A stretch of DNA of 19,749 bases from Natrialbaceae archaeon Tc-Br11_E2g1 (GCA_001564255.1 LKNC01000015.1:1-19749); one strand, 5' to 3'; shown: positions 7,036-14,525, numbered from the stretch's first letter. The notes: generated by a model from the letters alone, not told the origin. Program-made: numbers and translations.

Positions 7036-7199
7036 ATACTGACGGGCCGCCTCGAGGCACGCATATCGCTCGTCGGCGTCGAGCCGGGTCGCGTCGTAGC
7101 CGCCCGCGGGGACGGGGTCGGCGTACTCGTTTGTGAGGTCGATCCGGACCGGCCCGTGATCTGCCCGGCGATCTGGCCGTTCTCGAGTCGGGCGATTCC
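7036..7199 (-). pseudogene. Frameshifted gene remnant downstream of tRNA-Leu
   Basis: The roughly 290 bp between tRNA-Leu and the next gene hold no intact gene, but the minus strand has codon usage typical of real genes here in two abutting frames. From 7199 to 7152 it reads GIARLENGQIAGQITG. From about 7152 to 7036, one base out of frame, it continues PVRIDLTNEYADP, then VPAGGYDATRLDADER, then YACLEAARQYR. Both stretches have strong GC3, while the alternative frame over the first stretch does not. Adding one base in the GGCCGG at 7149-7154 would join them. The open frame then runs antisense through the tRNA with poor codon usage, and no convincing start is visible, so this looks like a decayed fragment. 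I do not recognise the family. A sequencing error alone would not explain the missing ends. Confidence 0.5.
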
Positions 7200-7239
7200 G
7201 TCGGGAGGGTGAGAAAGCGGGGTTCGTAACCGACCCGGC

Positions 7240-7770
7240 CTATCGGTTCAGGACGTACTCGAGGCCGGGTGCGCCGTCGCGGTACCAGACGACGGCACCC
7301 ACGGCGAAGATACCGAGCTGGACCCACTCGTAGGCACCCATGGTGTAGTAGGTGAACACGGCGTCGAAGATGCCACCGACGGGTTCCTCGGCGGGCTGGT
7401 CGACCAGTGGCCACAGGAGGAACGCAGTCCCAGAGCGGTCCCCGGTGAGCACCGACGGCGGGACGTCCGCGAGCAGGTGTGAGAGGTGGCCGATGGCGAA
7501 GGCGGTGGCCTCCCTGACCCGGCCGACGTAGCGTCCGAGGGCGTAGACTGCGGGGATCAGGAGGGCGGCAAAGAGCAACGAGTGACCGAGCGTCCGGCCG
7601 CCGGGCAGGACGCCGAACGTCCAGGCCAGTGGCTTATCCACGAGGTCGGGGAACTGCGAACCGACGGCGAGTGCGAGAGCGGGGACGGCGAGTGGTGCGC
7701 TATCGAACCGCCGGTGAGTGTAGGCGGTGTAGAGCAGGTACGCGACGCCGAGGTGTCCCCAGGGCCACAT
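7240..7770 (-). CDS. YdjM/DUF457-type membrane-bound metal-dependent hydrolase
   Basis: This 176-residue membrane protein has the family's conserved His/Asp pattern: WGHLGVAYLLY (H6), SQFPDLVDKPLAW (D42), GGRTLGHSLLF (H63) and GHLSHLLADV (H95, H98, D102). Hydrophobic segments lie at about 7-18, 27-40, 61-85, 88-101 and 148-163. The family is predicted to be metal-dependent hydrolases of the inner membrane; substrates are largely unknown. The ATG at 7770 is chosen because the homologous MWPWGHLG begins there. An in-frame start nine codons upstream is possible. The stop abuts the frameshifted remnant downstream. Confidence 0.85.
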   Translation of the reverse strand: MWPWGHLGVAYLLYTAYTHRRFDSAPLAVPALALAVGSQFPDLVDKPLAWTFGVLPGGRTLGHSLLFAALLIPAVYALGRYVGRVREATAFAIGHLSHLLADVPPSVLTGDRSGTAFLLWPLVDQPAEEPVGGIFDAVFTYYTMGAYEWVQLGIFAVGAVVWYRDGAPGLEYVLNR

Positions 7771-7879
7771 GGGCCGGAGTTTTCCGGGCACAGGCATAGA
7801 CGCTTCGATGCCGCGACCCCGGCAACTCCGGCCCGGGACCTCCCGTTTGTCGGCTCACGGCGTTTCCATCGAGCCGGCG

Positions 7880-8731
7880 TCAGAACAGCTCTCTCCCCTC
7901 GTCGGTGATCACACTCTCGAGTAACGCCACGGGCGTCGCGTCGTAGGTCGGGTTCGAAACGTCGAACCCCTCCGCGGGTTCGGGCATGACTTCGCTCCCG
8001 GCGCGGTACTCGTTCTCGAAGACGAACCCCTGGGTGATGACTTTCGACCCCGACCCGACGACGGTGACGGGGACTCCGACTTCCCTCGCCGCGGCCGCGA
8101 TCGGGAACGTGCCGACGCGGTTGTACAGGGTGTCCTCGACGATCGAGGTCATCCCGATCAGGACCCGATCACACTCCGCCAGGTAGTGGCCACTCGCCCC
8201 GTCGGTGATCAGTGTGGGTTCGACGCCGTCCATCTCCGCGAGCGTGCGGGCGGTCTTGCGGCCGATGTATCTCGGCCTGGCCTCGGTGACGTAGACGTCG
8301 ACGGTCTTGCCCGCCTCCGTCGCGAGCCTGAGCGCCTCGATGACCGTAGAGGAGTAGTCGTGAGTGAGGACCGTGGTGTCGTCTTCTAGGACCTCGAGGG
8401 CGTTCTCCGCGGCCTCCCGTTTGCCCGATTCGACGGCCTCGATCACCGCCTCGATTCGCTCGGCCGTGTGTTCTTTGGCCTCCTCGACGGTGTCGTCTTC
8501 GGTCTCGACGACGATGTCGACGACCCCCCTGACGGCGTTTTGCAGGGAGGCGTGTGAGGGGTTCGCCCCGCGGAGGACCGTGCCGTTTTGCTCGAGAGCG
8601 CGGTGGAACTCCTCGACGGTCGCGTACTCCCGGTCGAGCAGTTCCTCTAAGGCCTTCGTCGCTTTCACCGCGACGGTAGAGGAGCTGTGTGTCTGCATCC
8701 CCTGGATCTCCTCGACTGTCTCGTCGATCAT
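7880..8731 (-). CDS. eIF2B / ribose-1,5-bisphosphate isomerase family protein lacking catalytic residues
   Basis: This 283-residue protein has the eIF2B-alpha/MtnA/R15P-isomerase fold. It has an N-terminal helical domain with SSSTVAVKATKALEELL, then RGANPSHASLQNAVRG (54-69), then a Rossmann-like domain with VLTHDYSSTVIEAL (121-134), VTEARPRYIGRKTA (148-161), LITDGA, LIGMTSIVEDTLYNRVGT (191-208) and VVGSGSKV. In MtnA and R15P isomerase the catalytic pair is the Cys of THC and the Asp of GAD. Here those positions are D125 and T195. It is therefore unlikely to isomerise ribose-1,5-bisphosphate by the known mechanism, although databases may name it so or as aIF-2B. A regulatory or nucleotide-binding role is possible. 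The ATG at 8731 has a CTTTT box about 26 nt upstream. The gene appears monocistronic. Confidence 0.85.
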   Translation of the reverse strand: MIDETVEEIQGMQTHSSSTVAVKATKALEELLDREYATVEEFHRALEQNGTVLRGANPSHASLQNAVRGVVDIVVETEDDTVEEAKEHTAERIEAVIEAVESGKREAAENALEVLEDDTTVLTHDYSSTVIEALRLATEAGKTVDVYVTEARPRYIGRKTARTLAEMDGVEPTLITDGASGHYLAECDRVLIGMTSIVEDTLYNRVGTFPIAAAAREVGVPVTVVGSGSKVITQGFVFENEYRAGSEVMPEPAEGFDVSNPTYDATPVALLESVITDEGRELF

Positions 8732-8755
8732 ACTCGAGTGGTGTCGAGTGGGGGC

Positions 8756-8760
8756 AAAAG
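8756..8760 (-). promoter_or_regulatory. TATA-like box of the eIF2B-family gene
   Basis: On the minus strand CTTTTGC lies about 26 nt before the ATG at 8731, the usual place for a leaderless haloarchaeal promoter. Confidence 0.4.
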
Positions 8761-8791
8761 ACCTTCCGGGCGCTCGCAGGCGACGGGACGA

Positions 8792-9565
8792 TCAGTCGGT
8801 CTGTGGGATCGACCGCGCTCCGAGAGCGAACGCGAGGACGGCGATGGCCGCGAGGATCACGAGGTTCGCGAGTGCTGGATCGATCCCCGCGATCGCCGAC
8901 GTCTGTGTGTCCGGATAGGTCGAAGCACGGACGCCTCGAGCGAAATACGTGAGCGGCGAGAGGTTCACGAGCGGGGCGAACCACTCCGGGAGCTGTTCGA
9001 GGGTGACGAACGTCTCCGAGAGGAACAACAGTGGGAGGCCGATGGCGTTGCTCGCGGTGACCGCGCCGTCTCTGGAGTCGGTGTAGCTGCCCAACATCGC
9101 GCCAAAGCCACAGAACGCGACGACGCCGACGGCGATGTAGGCGACGAGCAGCGGCGAGAAGACGATCTCCGCGCCGGTCAGGACGATCACGAGCGCGAGG
9201 ATGAGCAGGCTCGCCAGGCTGATGATGATCGCGTTGACGATCGTCTGTGAGAGCAGCCACTCGGTCCTGGTCAGTGGCGTCGTCGCGAGCTTTTCGAAGC
9301 GGCTTCCCTCGCGGTGGCGGGCGACCTCGCTTCCCATCCGCGACAGCGGCGTAAAGAGGACGACTGCGGCGAGATAGCCCGCGACGTAGTAGCCCGCCGG
9401 CTCGGCGAACAGCCCGTCGCCGGTCGGGTCCGTCCGGACCAGGGCCCCGAAGATGACGATCAGGATGATCGGGAAGAAAAAGGTGAAGAAGACGGCCGTC
9501 CGCCGGCGGAGAAAGGACTTCCAGTCGGCGGTCGCCTCGGATCGGATACGCGTGAGACGGCTCAT
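8792..9565 (-). CDS. ABC-2 type transporter permease
   Basis: This 257-residue integral membrane protein is the membrane half of an exporter with the ATPase encoded just upstream. Six hydrophobic segments lie at roughly 24-43, 58-76, 106-130, 136-160, 172-190 and 230-250. The N-terminal RSEATADWKSFLRRRTAVFF stretch and EKLATTPLTRTEWLLSQ loop are typical of ABC-2 permeases of the DrrB/NatB kind. LSPLTYFARGVR before the last segment is also a common family feature. Its ATG overlaps the ATPase stop as ATGA (9562-9565), so the two are co-translated. The cargo is unknown; drugs, sodium, lipids or polysaccharides are all handled by the family. Confidence 0.93.
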   Translation of the reverse strand: MSRLTRIRSEATADWKSFLRRRTAVFFTFFFPIILIVIFGALVRTDPTGDGLFAEPAGYYVAGYLAAVVLFTPLSRMGSEVARHREGSRFEKLATTPLTRTEWLLSQTIVNAIIISLASLLILALVIVLTGAEIVFSPLLVAYIAVGVVAFCGFGAMLGSYTDSRDGAVTASNAIGLPLLFLSETFVTLEQLPEWFAPLVNLSPLTYFARGVRASTYPDTQTSAIAGIDPALANLVILAAIAVLAFALGARSIPQTD

Positions 9566-10518
9566 CGTCCACCCTCACCGCCGGTCGCCGCCTCGACGGC
9601 GAGTGTGGGCTCCCCTCGCCCCGTACGGGCGAGTTCAGTGTCGTCTGCGAGCTCGAGGTAGACGTCCTCGAGGTCGGGTTCGGACCAGGCGATGCCGGTG
9701 TACTCGAGGCCGTTTTCCTCGAGTCGGCCCACGACGCGGCCGATCTCCGTCGGCGAGATCCCCTCGATGACGACCGTGCCCTCACGCCGGGAGACCGGAT
9801 ACTCGAGGTCGGCGAAGGTCTCGAGGGCGGCGTCGGTCTCGACGGTGAGCGTACTCGGGCCGCCGTGTTCGGCGACGAGTTCGCCGGGGGTGCCAACGGC
9901 GACGAGCGAGCCGTCGGCGAGCAGGCCGACCCGATCCGCCAGACGTTCGGCTTCTGCCATGTCGTGGGTGGTCAAGAAGACGGTGGTTCCGGTCTCTGCG
10001 AGCTCTTCGATCAGCCGCCAGACGGTTCGCCGGCCGGCGGGGTCGATACCCGTCGTGGGTTCGTCGACGAAGAGTACGTCGGGGTCGTTGACCAGCGCGG
10101 TGCCGACACAGACCCGCCGCTTCTGGCCACCCGAGAGGTCCTCGTACCACGTCCGGCCCGCGTCGGCCATCCCGACGTCCGCGAGGACTGCCTCCGGATC
10201 GCGGGCCTCCTCGTACAGTCCGGTGTAGTACTCGAGCAGTTCCCGGGCGGTGAGTCGATCCGGTGGTGCGAAGTTCTGTGGCAACACGCCCAGCCGATCC
10301 CGGTCCGTTTTCTCGGGGTGGGCTCCGAGGACTCGAGTCGTGCCGGAATCGGGCGTCGTCGTCCCCGTCAGCGCACGCACGAGGGTCGTCTTCCCGGCCC
10401 CGTTCGGGCCGATCAGTGCGAACACTTCGCCGGCTCCGACCGACAGCGAGACCCCGGAGAGGGCGACGGTGTCGCCGTAGGTCTTTCTGACGTCCTTTGT
10501 GGCGACTACGGCATCCAT
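9562..10518 (-). CDS. ABC transporter ATP-binding protein
   Basis: This 318-residue ATPase drives the permease encoded immediately downstream. Walker A is GPNGAGKT (37-44), the Q-loop is LPQNF (79-83), the signature is LSGGQ (128-132), Walker B is VLFVDEP (148-154) and the switch histidine is in TTHD (H185). The long C-terminal extension (about 215-318) with DLEDVYLELADD is typical of DrrA/NatA/CcmA-type exporter ATPases. All nucleotide-binding motifs are intact. A weak TATA-like CTTACC (10543-10548) lies about 27 nt upstream of the ATG at 10518. No dedicated cargo gene or regulator is adjacent, so the substrate cannot be inferred. Confidence 0.95.
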   Translation of the reverse strand: MDAVVATKDVRKTYGDTVALSGVSLSVGAGEVFALIGPNGAGKTTLVRALTGTTTPDSGTTRVLGAHPEKTDRDRLGVLPQNFAPPDRLTARELLEYYTGLYEEARDPEAVLADVGMADAGRTWYEDLSGGQKRRVCVGTALVNDPDVLFVDEPTTGIDPAGRRTVWRLIEELAETGTTVFLTTHDMAEAERLADRVGLLADGSLVAVGTPGELVAEHGGPSTLTVETDAALETFADLEYPVSRREGTVVIEGISPTEIGRVVGRLEENGLEYTGIAWSEPDLEDVYLELADDTELARTGRGEPTLAVEAATGGEGGR

Positions 10519-10607
10519 ACACCCCGGTTTCGACCGGTTCCGGGTAAGGTGTTCGGTTCGATCCTCGTTCCCCGGCTTCCGGTCGTGGGGACGACGTTCG
10601 CTTTGGC

Positions 10608-11693
10608 TCAGTCAGCCGTATACAGCGCCCAGAAGATCACGCCGACGTGGCCCAGGAGGGCAGCAGCGAGAACGGGAGCACCGGCGAACGGGTGGGCCAA
10701 CCCGGTGGCAGTGACGTCGACGACCAGAACGCTCGGGATCTCCCCGTCGCCGTAGGGTGTCGGGGAGCCAAAGAAGACGTTCGTGACCGCGAGGTTGAAC
10801 GCGAAGTGGATGCCGATGGGGAAGGCGAGTTCGCCGGTCAGAACGAACGCGATACCGAGTAGACTCCCCAGTGCCGTCCACGCGAGCACCAGTCCGAGGA
10901 GGGTTCCACCCTCGGGGATCGCGGAGAACACGGCGAGTGGGATCCCTTCTGAAACGTCGGGTGCCTCCGGCAACTCGTCGGGAACCGACGGCAGGTCCTC
11001 GGGGAGAGAGGGCAGACTAGGCGTATCGGTCGGTATCGACGGTGCCGCGTCGATGGTCTCGATCGGGGCGAGGGGATCGTTCGCCAGAACGGTCACGACG
11101 AACAGGTGGGTGAGACCGAAGACGAGTGAACTCATAAGCCAGGCACCCAGTACGGCCTTGATCGTCGAGACCCGCCGGGCGTACAGCCCTTCCGCGGCGT
11201 TCGTGAGTACGACCCCGCGAAACAGCGTCTCCTCCCAGACTGCGACACACGCCCAGGCGAGGACGAACGCCGAAAGCCAGAGTAAAAACGACGTGGACTC
11301 GAGGGGGGCCAGGTCGACGACCTCCACCCAGCCGAGGGCGGAGCCGACGGCGAAGACCCCGGCGACGACTAACAGGCCGAGCACAGCACCGCCGGCGAAG
11401 TCGAGCCACCACTCCGTCGAGATCCGGTAGCCGTAGTTTCGCACCTCTCGCCGGTCGACAGACGCCGCGACAAACCGGAAGACGACGCCGGCGACGACGA
11501 GTGCGCCGACGTGTGTAACGATGGTACGCTCGAGGCTGCCGAGGTCGACGAGCAGAGTCACTGCGACCAGGAGGCCGCCGATCCCGGCGAACGTAAGGAC
11601 GAACGCGATCAACACGCGCCAGGTCGGACGGAGGAGTCCACCGCCGACTCCAGGAACGACTGTCCCGACCGCGTCGCGCACTCTGGCCAGCAT
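10608..11693 (-). CDS. CPBP-family intramembrane metalloprotease with Pro-rich loop
   Basis: This 361-residue polytopic protein carries the CPBP (CAAX protease and bacteriocin-processing, Abi) motifs: EETLFRG (154-160, EExxxR), FGLTHLF (H196) and GIHFAFNLAVTNVF (H296, N300). Hydrophobic segments lie at about 26-50, 59-78, 100-120, 136-152, 180-204, 262-292 and 337-358. Members are glutamate/histidine intramembrane proteases, such as CAAX prenyl endopeptidases, although many archaeal ones have unknown substrates. Unusually, residues about 206-262, between the second and third motifs, form an acidic, Pro/Ser-rich loop with repeated LP/VP units (PSLPSLPEDLPSVPDELPEA) where most relatives have a short turn. 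The ATG at 11693 is chosen because the frame upstream is not protein-like and a TATA box lies about 32 nt before it. Confidence 0.9.
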   Translation of the reverse strand: MLARVRDAVGTVVPGVGGGLLRPTWRVLIAFVLTFAGIGGLLVAVTLLVDLGSLERTIVTHVGALVVAGVVFRFVAASVDRREVRNYGYRISTEWWLDFAGGAVLGLLVVAGVFAVGSALGWVEVVDLAPLESTSFLLWLSAFVLAWACVAVWEETLFRGVVLTNAAEGLYARRVSTIKAVLGAWLMSSLVFGLTHLFVVTVLANDPLAPIETIDAAPSIPTDTPSLPSLPEDLPSVPDELPEAPDVSEGIPLAVFSAIPEGGTLLGLVLAWTALGSLLGIAFVLTGELAFPIGIHFAFNLAVTNVFFGSPTPYGDGEIPSVLVVDVTATGLAHPFAGAPVLAAALLGHVGVIFWALYTAD

Positions 11694-11719
11694 GGCTACT
11701 GGACGTAGATATCCAGATT

Positions 11720-11731
11720 GGATAAATACCG
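11720..11731 (-). promoter_or_regulatory. TATA box of the CPBP protease gene
   Basis: On the minus strand the sequence reads GGTATTTATCC, centred about 32 nt before the ATG at 11693. It implies a very short leader of a few bases. Confidence 0.55.
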
Positions 11732-11812
11732 GTGTTCGGGACGAACGGCTCATACGGTCTGTTGGAATCCGTTCCCGGTGATCGCCGTCCCGTCCGGGTC
11801 GATCATCCGTAA

Positions 11813-11826
11813 ATCGTTGTAACGAT
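11813..11826. repeat. Perfect 6-2-6 inverted repeat between TrmB and CPBP genes
   Basis: ATCGTT-GT-AACGAT is a perfect palindrome in the 166-bp spacer downstream of the TrmB gene and upstream of the CPBP gene. It is flanked on both sides by a direct repeat of ATCCGTA (about 11806-11812 and 11825-11831). It could be an operator or part of an intergenic element. It has no T-run that would make it a clear terminator. Confidence 0.4.
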
Positions 11827-11859
11827 CCGTATCAGTCCCCGGGAACCCGGTCGAGCCGA

Positions 11860-12915
11860 CTACTCGACTGTGGGCGGTTCCGACCGGCCGATGCGGATCA
11901 CGCGGGCCTCGACGTCCTCTAGGGCGGCGACGCGGCCGCCGACGGTAACCTCCTCGTCGTCGGTTCGTAGGGTGAGGCCGGCGACTTCCTCTGTCAGTTC
12001 GAACGAGACGTCGACGACCTGCCCGCGGACGACGCGGGCGGCCCCCGTCTCGACGTCACGCCCCTCGATTGTGGCGTAGAACTCCCCGCCCTCGTCGATG
12101 ACGTCTTTGACACATCGGCGGATCGAGGCGTATCGGCGCGGATAGGGTCGTTCCTTCCCGTTCTCGGCCAGTTCGTCGGCGGTCGTCCAGAGGACGGTCC
12201 CGAAAAAGCCGGAGACCAGAAAGCCGAGCGCAGAGCGGTTGAAGATGACGCCGTAGCGGTCCTGGTCGTCACGCAGGGCGTCTTGGGTGGCGTAGATCGA
12301 GTACTCCCCGTCGGCGACGGCGACCACTGGCGTCGTGATCCCGCGACGGGCGCGGACGGTCGTCGCGACCTCGAGGTAGGAAAACTCCGCCGGGTCGGGC
12401 GCGTCCGCGGCCGGCGTGACGATCAGGTCGACGCTGACCCCCTTCTGGACCGCCCGCGAGAGGTTCGCCTCGAACCGGGTGAGCAGGTCGGGGGTGAGCG
12501 ACAGCGCGAGTTCGTACTCGGCGTCGTCGATCACTTCCTCGAGATAGCGCAGGATCGTCGAACGCGACTTTACGAGCGAGACCGCCTCGGTGTCGCGTGC
12601 GGGGGCCGTATAGCGGCTCTCGAGTTCGGCGATCATCGTCTCGAGTGAGGACTGAACGTCGTCGAAGGCCTCTCCCGGATCGATGGCGACGATCTTCATC
12701 GGGCGGGATTCGCGCAGTTCGACCAGTCCGCGGTCGCTCAAGCTTCGGACCGTGTCGTAGACGCGCGGTTGGGGGATGTCGGTACGATCGGCGATCTCGC
12801 TCGCGGTGAGCTGTCCGTGCTCGAGTACGGAGAGGTAGGCGTCGATCTCGTACTCGCCGAGGTTAAAGCGATCCCCCACCCGTTCGACCGTCGAGCGGAG
12901 TTCGTCCTGACTCAT
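11860..12915 (-). CDS. trmB: TrmB-family sugar-responsive transcription regulator
   Basis: This 351-residue regulator has a winged helix-turn-helix at about 20-70 ([20 protein letters not shown] then [20 protein letters not shown]). A coiled linker (about 82-105) follows, then a phospholipase-D-like effector domain (about 110-255) and a C-terminal TrmB ligand domain (about 265-345). Length and domain order match the haloarchaeal TrmB described in Halobacterium salinarum, a glucose-responsive regulator of glycolysis, gluconeogenesis and cofactor genes. Orthology is inferred. The ATG at 12915 has a TATA box at about 26 nt upstream in an AT-rich patch, with a TrmB-like half-site just beyond it, suggesting autoregulation. 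No sugar transporter is adjacent, consistent with a global rather than local regulator. It is divergent from the mscS gene. Confidence 0.88.
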   Translation of the reverse strand: MSQDELRSTVERVGDRFNLGEYEIDAYLSVLEHGQLTASEIADRTDIPQPRVYDTVRSLSDRGLVELRESRPMKIVAIDPGEAFDDVQSSLETMIAELESRYTAPARDTEAVSLVKSRSTILRYLEEVIDDAEYELALSLTPDLLTRFEANLSRAVQKGVSVDLIVTPAADAPDPAEFSYLEVATTVRARRGITTPVVAVADGEYSIYATQDALRDDQDRYGVIFNRSALGFLVSGFFGTVLWTTADELAENGKERPYPRRYASIRRCVKDVIDEGGEFYATIEGRDVETGAARVVRGQVVDVSFELTEEVAGLTLRTDDEEVTVGGRVAALEDVEARVIRIGRSEPPTVE

Positions 12916-12937
12916 GGTCGTGAGGACGGTCGCGATG

Positions 12938-12964
12938 GATAAATAATTTATTATATTTCGAGTA
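12938..12964 (-). promoter_or_regulatory. TrmB promoter with candidate TrmB operator
   Basis: On the minus strand the order is TACTC (12964-12960), an AT-rich run, then TTTATCC (12944-12938), about 26 nt from the ATG at 12915. On the plus strand TATT-N7-GAGTA (12949-12964) differs by one base from the reported haloarchaeal TrmB motif TACT-N7/8-GAGTA. The site sits over or just upstream of the BRE. A second possible TATA (ATATAA, 12956-12951) overlaps it. Confidence 0.45.
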
Positions 12965-13060
12965 GCACTGTGTTTCGGAATCGGGTTCTCACACGTCGAC
13001 CGGTGGTCGGGGACGGGCCGCGATCGGTCGACGGTGTCCGGAGACGAAGGATGCCAGAAA

Positions 13061-13067
13061 GTATAAC
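13061..13067 (+). promoter_or_regulatory. TATA box of the mscS gene
   Basis: The sequence GTATAAC is centred about 28 nt before the ATG at 13092 and is preceded by a purine-rich BRE-like AGAAA. It implies a leaderless mRNA and supports the start. Confidence 0.6.
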
Positions 13068-13091
13068 CGACCCCGCCAACAGAGTGGCTCC

Positions 13092-14087
13092 ATGCGCGGG
13101 ATCGGGTTACGAACGGACGAGAGCGTGGCCACCGACGAACTGATAAACGAGACCGTGGCCACCGACCGACTCGAGGACGTGTTGCCCGTGTCGGTAAACG
13201 AGTTTATGATCTCGCTTTTCCTCGCCGTGATCGTCCTCGTCGTCGGCTGGTACCTCTCGAAGTTCGCGGTTCGGTTGACCGGCCGGACGGTGGCACGCCG
13301 GATCGAGCGACCGAGCGTGACCCGGACGGTCCTACGCGGCGTACGTGCCGGCGTCCTCTTGATCACGCTCTTGATCGTCGCCACCATCCTCGGCGTCGGT
13401 GAACTCCAGATCCTGCTCTCTGTGGGTGTCTTCTCCGCCGTCGTCGGTATCGTCCTCGCGCCGCTGATCGGCAGCCTGATAAACGGGCTGTTCATCCTCA
13501 CCGATCGGCCCTTCGAGATCGGGGACATGATCGAAATCGTCGACGAGGGCCACCGCGGGTTCGTCGAGGACATCACGATCCGGTACACGAAGATATTTAC
13601 CCTCGATAACACCTTCATCGTGATCCCGAACTCGGAGATCCACACCCGCGACGTGATCAACTACTCCGCCGAAGACGAACGAACCCGGGTATCGGTCCGC
13701 CTCGACGTGACCTACGAGAGCGACCTCGAGGAAGCCTGCGAACTCACAGAGCGTGCCATCCGGGGCGTCGAGGGCGTGATCGCCGGCGGCCCTGACATTC
13801 GGATCGGGAGCGCCCGGTACCCCGCGGCACCCCGGTGTCACATAGCGGAGTACGGCGACGACGGCATCACGCTCGTCGTCCGCTTCTGGACGAAACATCC
13901 GTACAAACTGCTCGCGGTCAAATCCGAAGCCCAGAGACGGATCGGTGAGCGGTTCGCCGAGGCCGGCATCGAGTTCGCGTACCCACACAGACACCACGTC
14001 TTCGACGACGACAGCGGCCGCGCACGGGTCGCCGTCTCCACCGAGCGACCGGAGGACACCCAACCGCGTCCTGTTGATGAGGGGTGA
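13092..14087 (+). CDS. MscS-family small-conductance mechanosensitive channel
   Basis: This 331-residue channel would release solutes on hypo-osmotic shock, an important need in a halophile. Three transmembrane segments lie at about 37-57, 84-101 and 104-128. The third is the Gly/Ala-rich pore helix ([20 protein letters not shown]) followed by the beta domain with [13 protein letters not shown] (137-149), [16 protein letters not shown] and VIPNSEI (177-183). The C-terminal alpha/beta domain ends near residue 310, with an acidic, Arg-containing tail. The N-terminus before the first helix has a small duplication (VATDEL/VATDRL). The start is fixed by the TATA box at 13061. It converges with the Usp gene, the stops being only 2 bp apart. 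Confidence 0.93.
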   Translation: MRGIGLRTDESVATDELINETVATDRLEDVLPVSVNEFMISLFLAVIVLVVGWYLSKFAVRLTGRTVARRIERPSVTRTVLRGVRAGVLLITLLIVATILGVGELQILLSVGVFSAVVGIVLAPLIGSLINGLFILTDRPFEIGDMIEIVDEGHRGFVEDITIRYTKIFTLDNTFIVIPNSEIHTRDVINYSAEDERTRVSVRLDVTYESDLEEACELTERAIRGVEGVIAGGPDIRIGSARYPAAPRCHIAEYGDDGITLVVRFWTKHPYKLLAVKSEAQRRIGERFAEAGIEFAYPHRHHVFDDDSGRARVAVSTERPEDTQPRPVDEG

Positions 14088-14089
14088 TC

Positions 14090-14500
14090 TCACGCCCGTG
14101 CGCCTTCGACAGTAATGATCTCACAGTCGAGATGTCTGCGCAGGAACCCCTCTATGTCCGGTTCGTCCATGAGCCGCCGGAACACCCGCCGCAGTCGCCC
14201 GACCTGCTTGTGGCCGACGACGACGACGTCCGCCCCCTCCGCTGCGACCTCGTCGAGGATCGACTCCTCGACGAGAAACCCCGTCCGGACCACGTACCGG
14301 GTGTTCTCTAGAGAGCCGAACGTCCCCTCGACCTCCGATTTCAGGTCCATCCGCGTCACTTTCCGCCCGTTCTGGTAGAGATTCACGTGCAACACTGTTA
14401 GCGCGGCCTCGCGCTCGCGTGCCACCTCGAGACCCTTCTGTAGGGTACGCTTGGAGTGTTTCGACAACGGATACCGGACGGGGACCACGACCAACGTCAT
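14090..14500 (-). CDS. UspA-like universal stress protein
   Basis: This 136-residue single-domain protein has the Usp fold signature: MTLVVVPVRYPLSKHSKRTL at the N-terminus, the helix GLEVAREREAALTVLHV (23-39) and DVVVVGHKQVGRLRRVF (91-107), ending with CEIITVEG. The ATP-binding motif G-x2-G-x9-G-S/T is degenerate, since after G96 and G101 there is no G-S/T, so it may not bind ATP in the standard way. The ATG at 14500 is chosen because a TTTACC box lies about 29 nt upstream; the open frame before it is not conserved-looking. It is divergent from the zinc-ribbon gene at 14624 and convergent with mscS. Confidence 0.82.
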   Translation of the reverse strand: MTLVVVPVRYPLSKHSKRTLQKGLEVAREREAALTVLHVNLYQNGRKVTRMDLKSEVEGTFGSLENTRYVVRTGFLVEESILDEVAAEGADVVVVGHKQVGRLRRVFRRLMDEPDIEGFLRRHLDCEIITVEGARA

Positions 14501-14525
14501 CGTCCGGAGGAACGGGACCCGCCCG

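Noticed and set aside
7771..7879. Possible small gene in the spacer between the YdjM-type and eIF2B-family genes
   Set aside because: No frame has a good start, coding bias or similarity; I see nothing in this 109-bp spacer.
8731..8752. TACTCGAGTG...GAGTG as a TrmB site upstream of the eIF2B-family gene
   Set aside because: The half-sites are 11 bases apart and the second is GAGTG, so spacing and sequence both fail the motif. CTCGAG words make such matches common here.
8169..9896. A 575-residue minus-strand ORF
   Set aside because: It is rich in Arg, Pro and Ser and lies out of frame over the eIF2B-family and ABC genes, which have clear homology. It is a GC-rich shadow frame.
11860..14087. 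TrmB and MscS as a dedicated sugar-osmolarity system
   Set aside because: They are divergent with separate promoters and no shared motif beyond the trmB-side operator. Adjacency alone is not enough.
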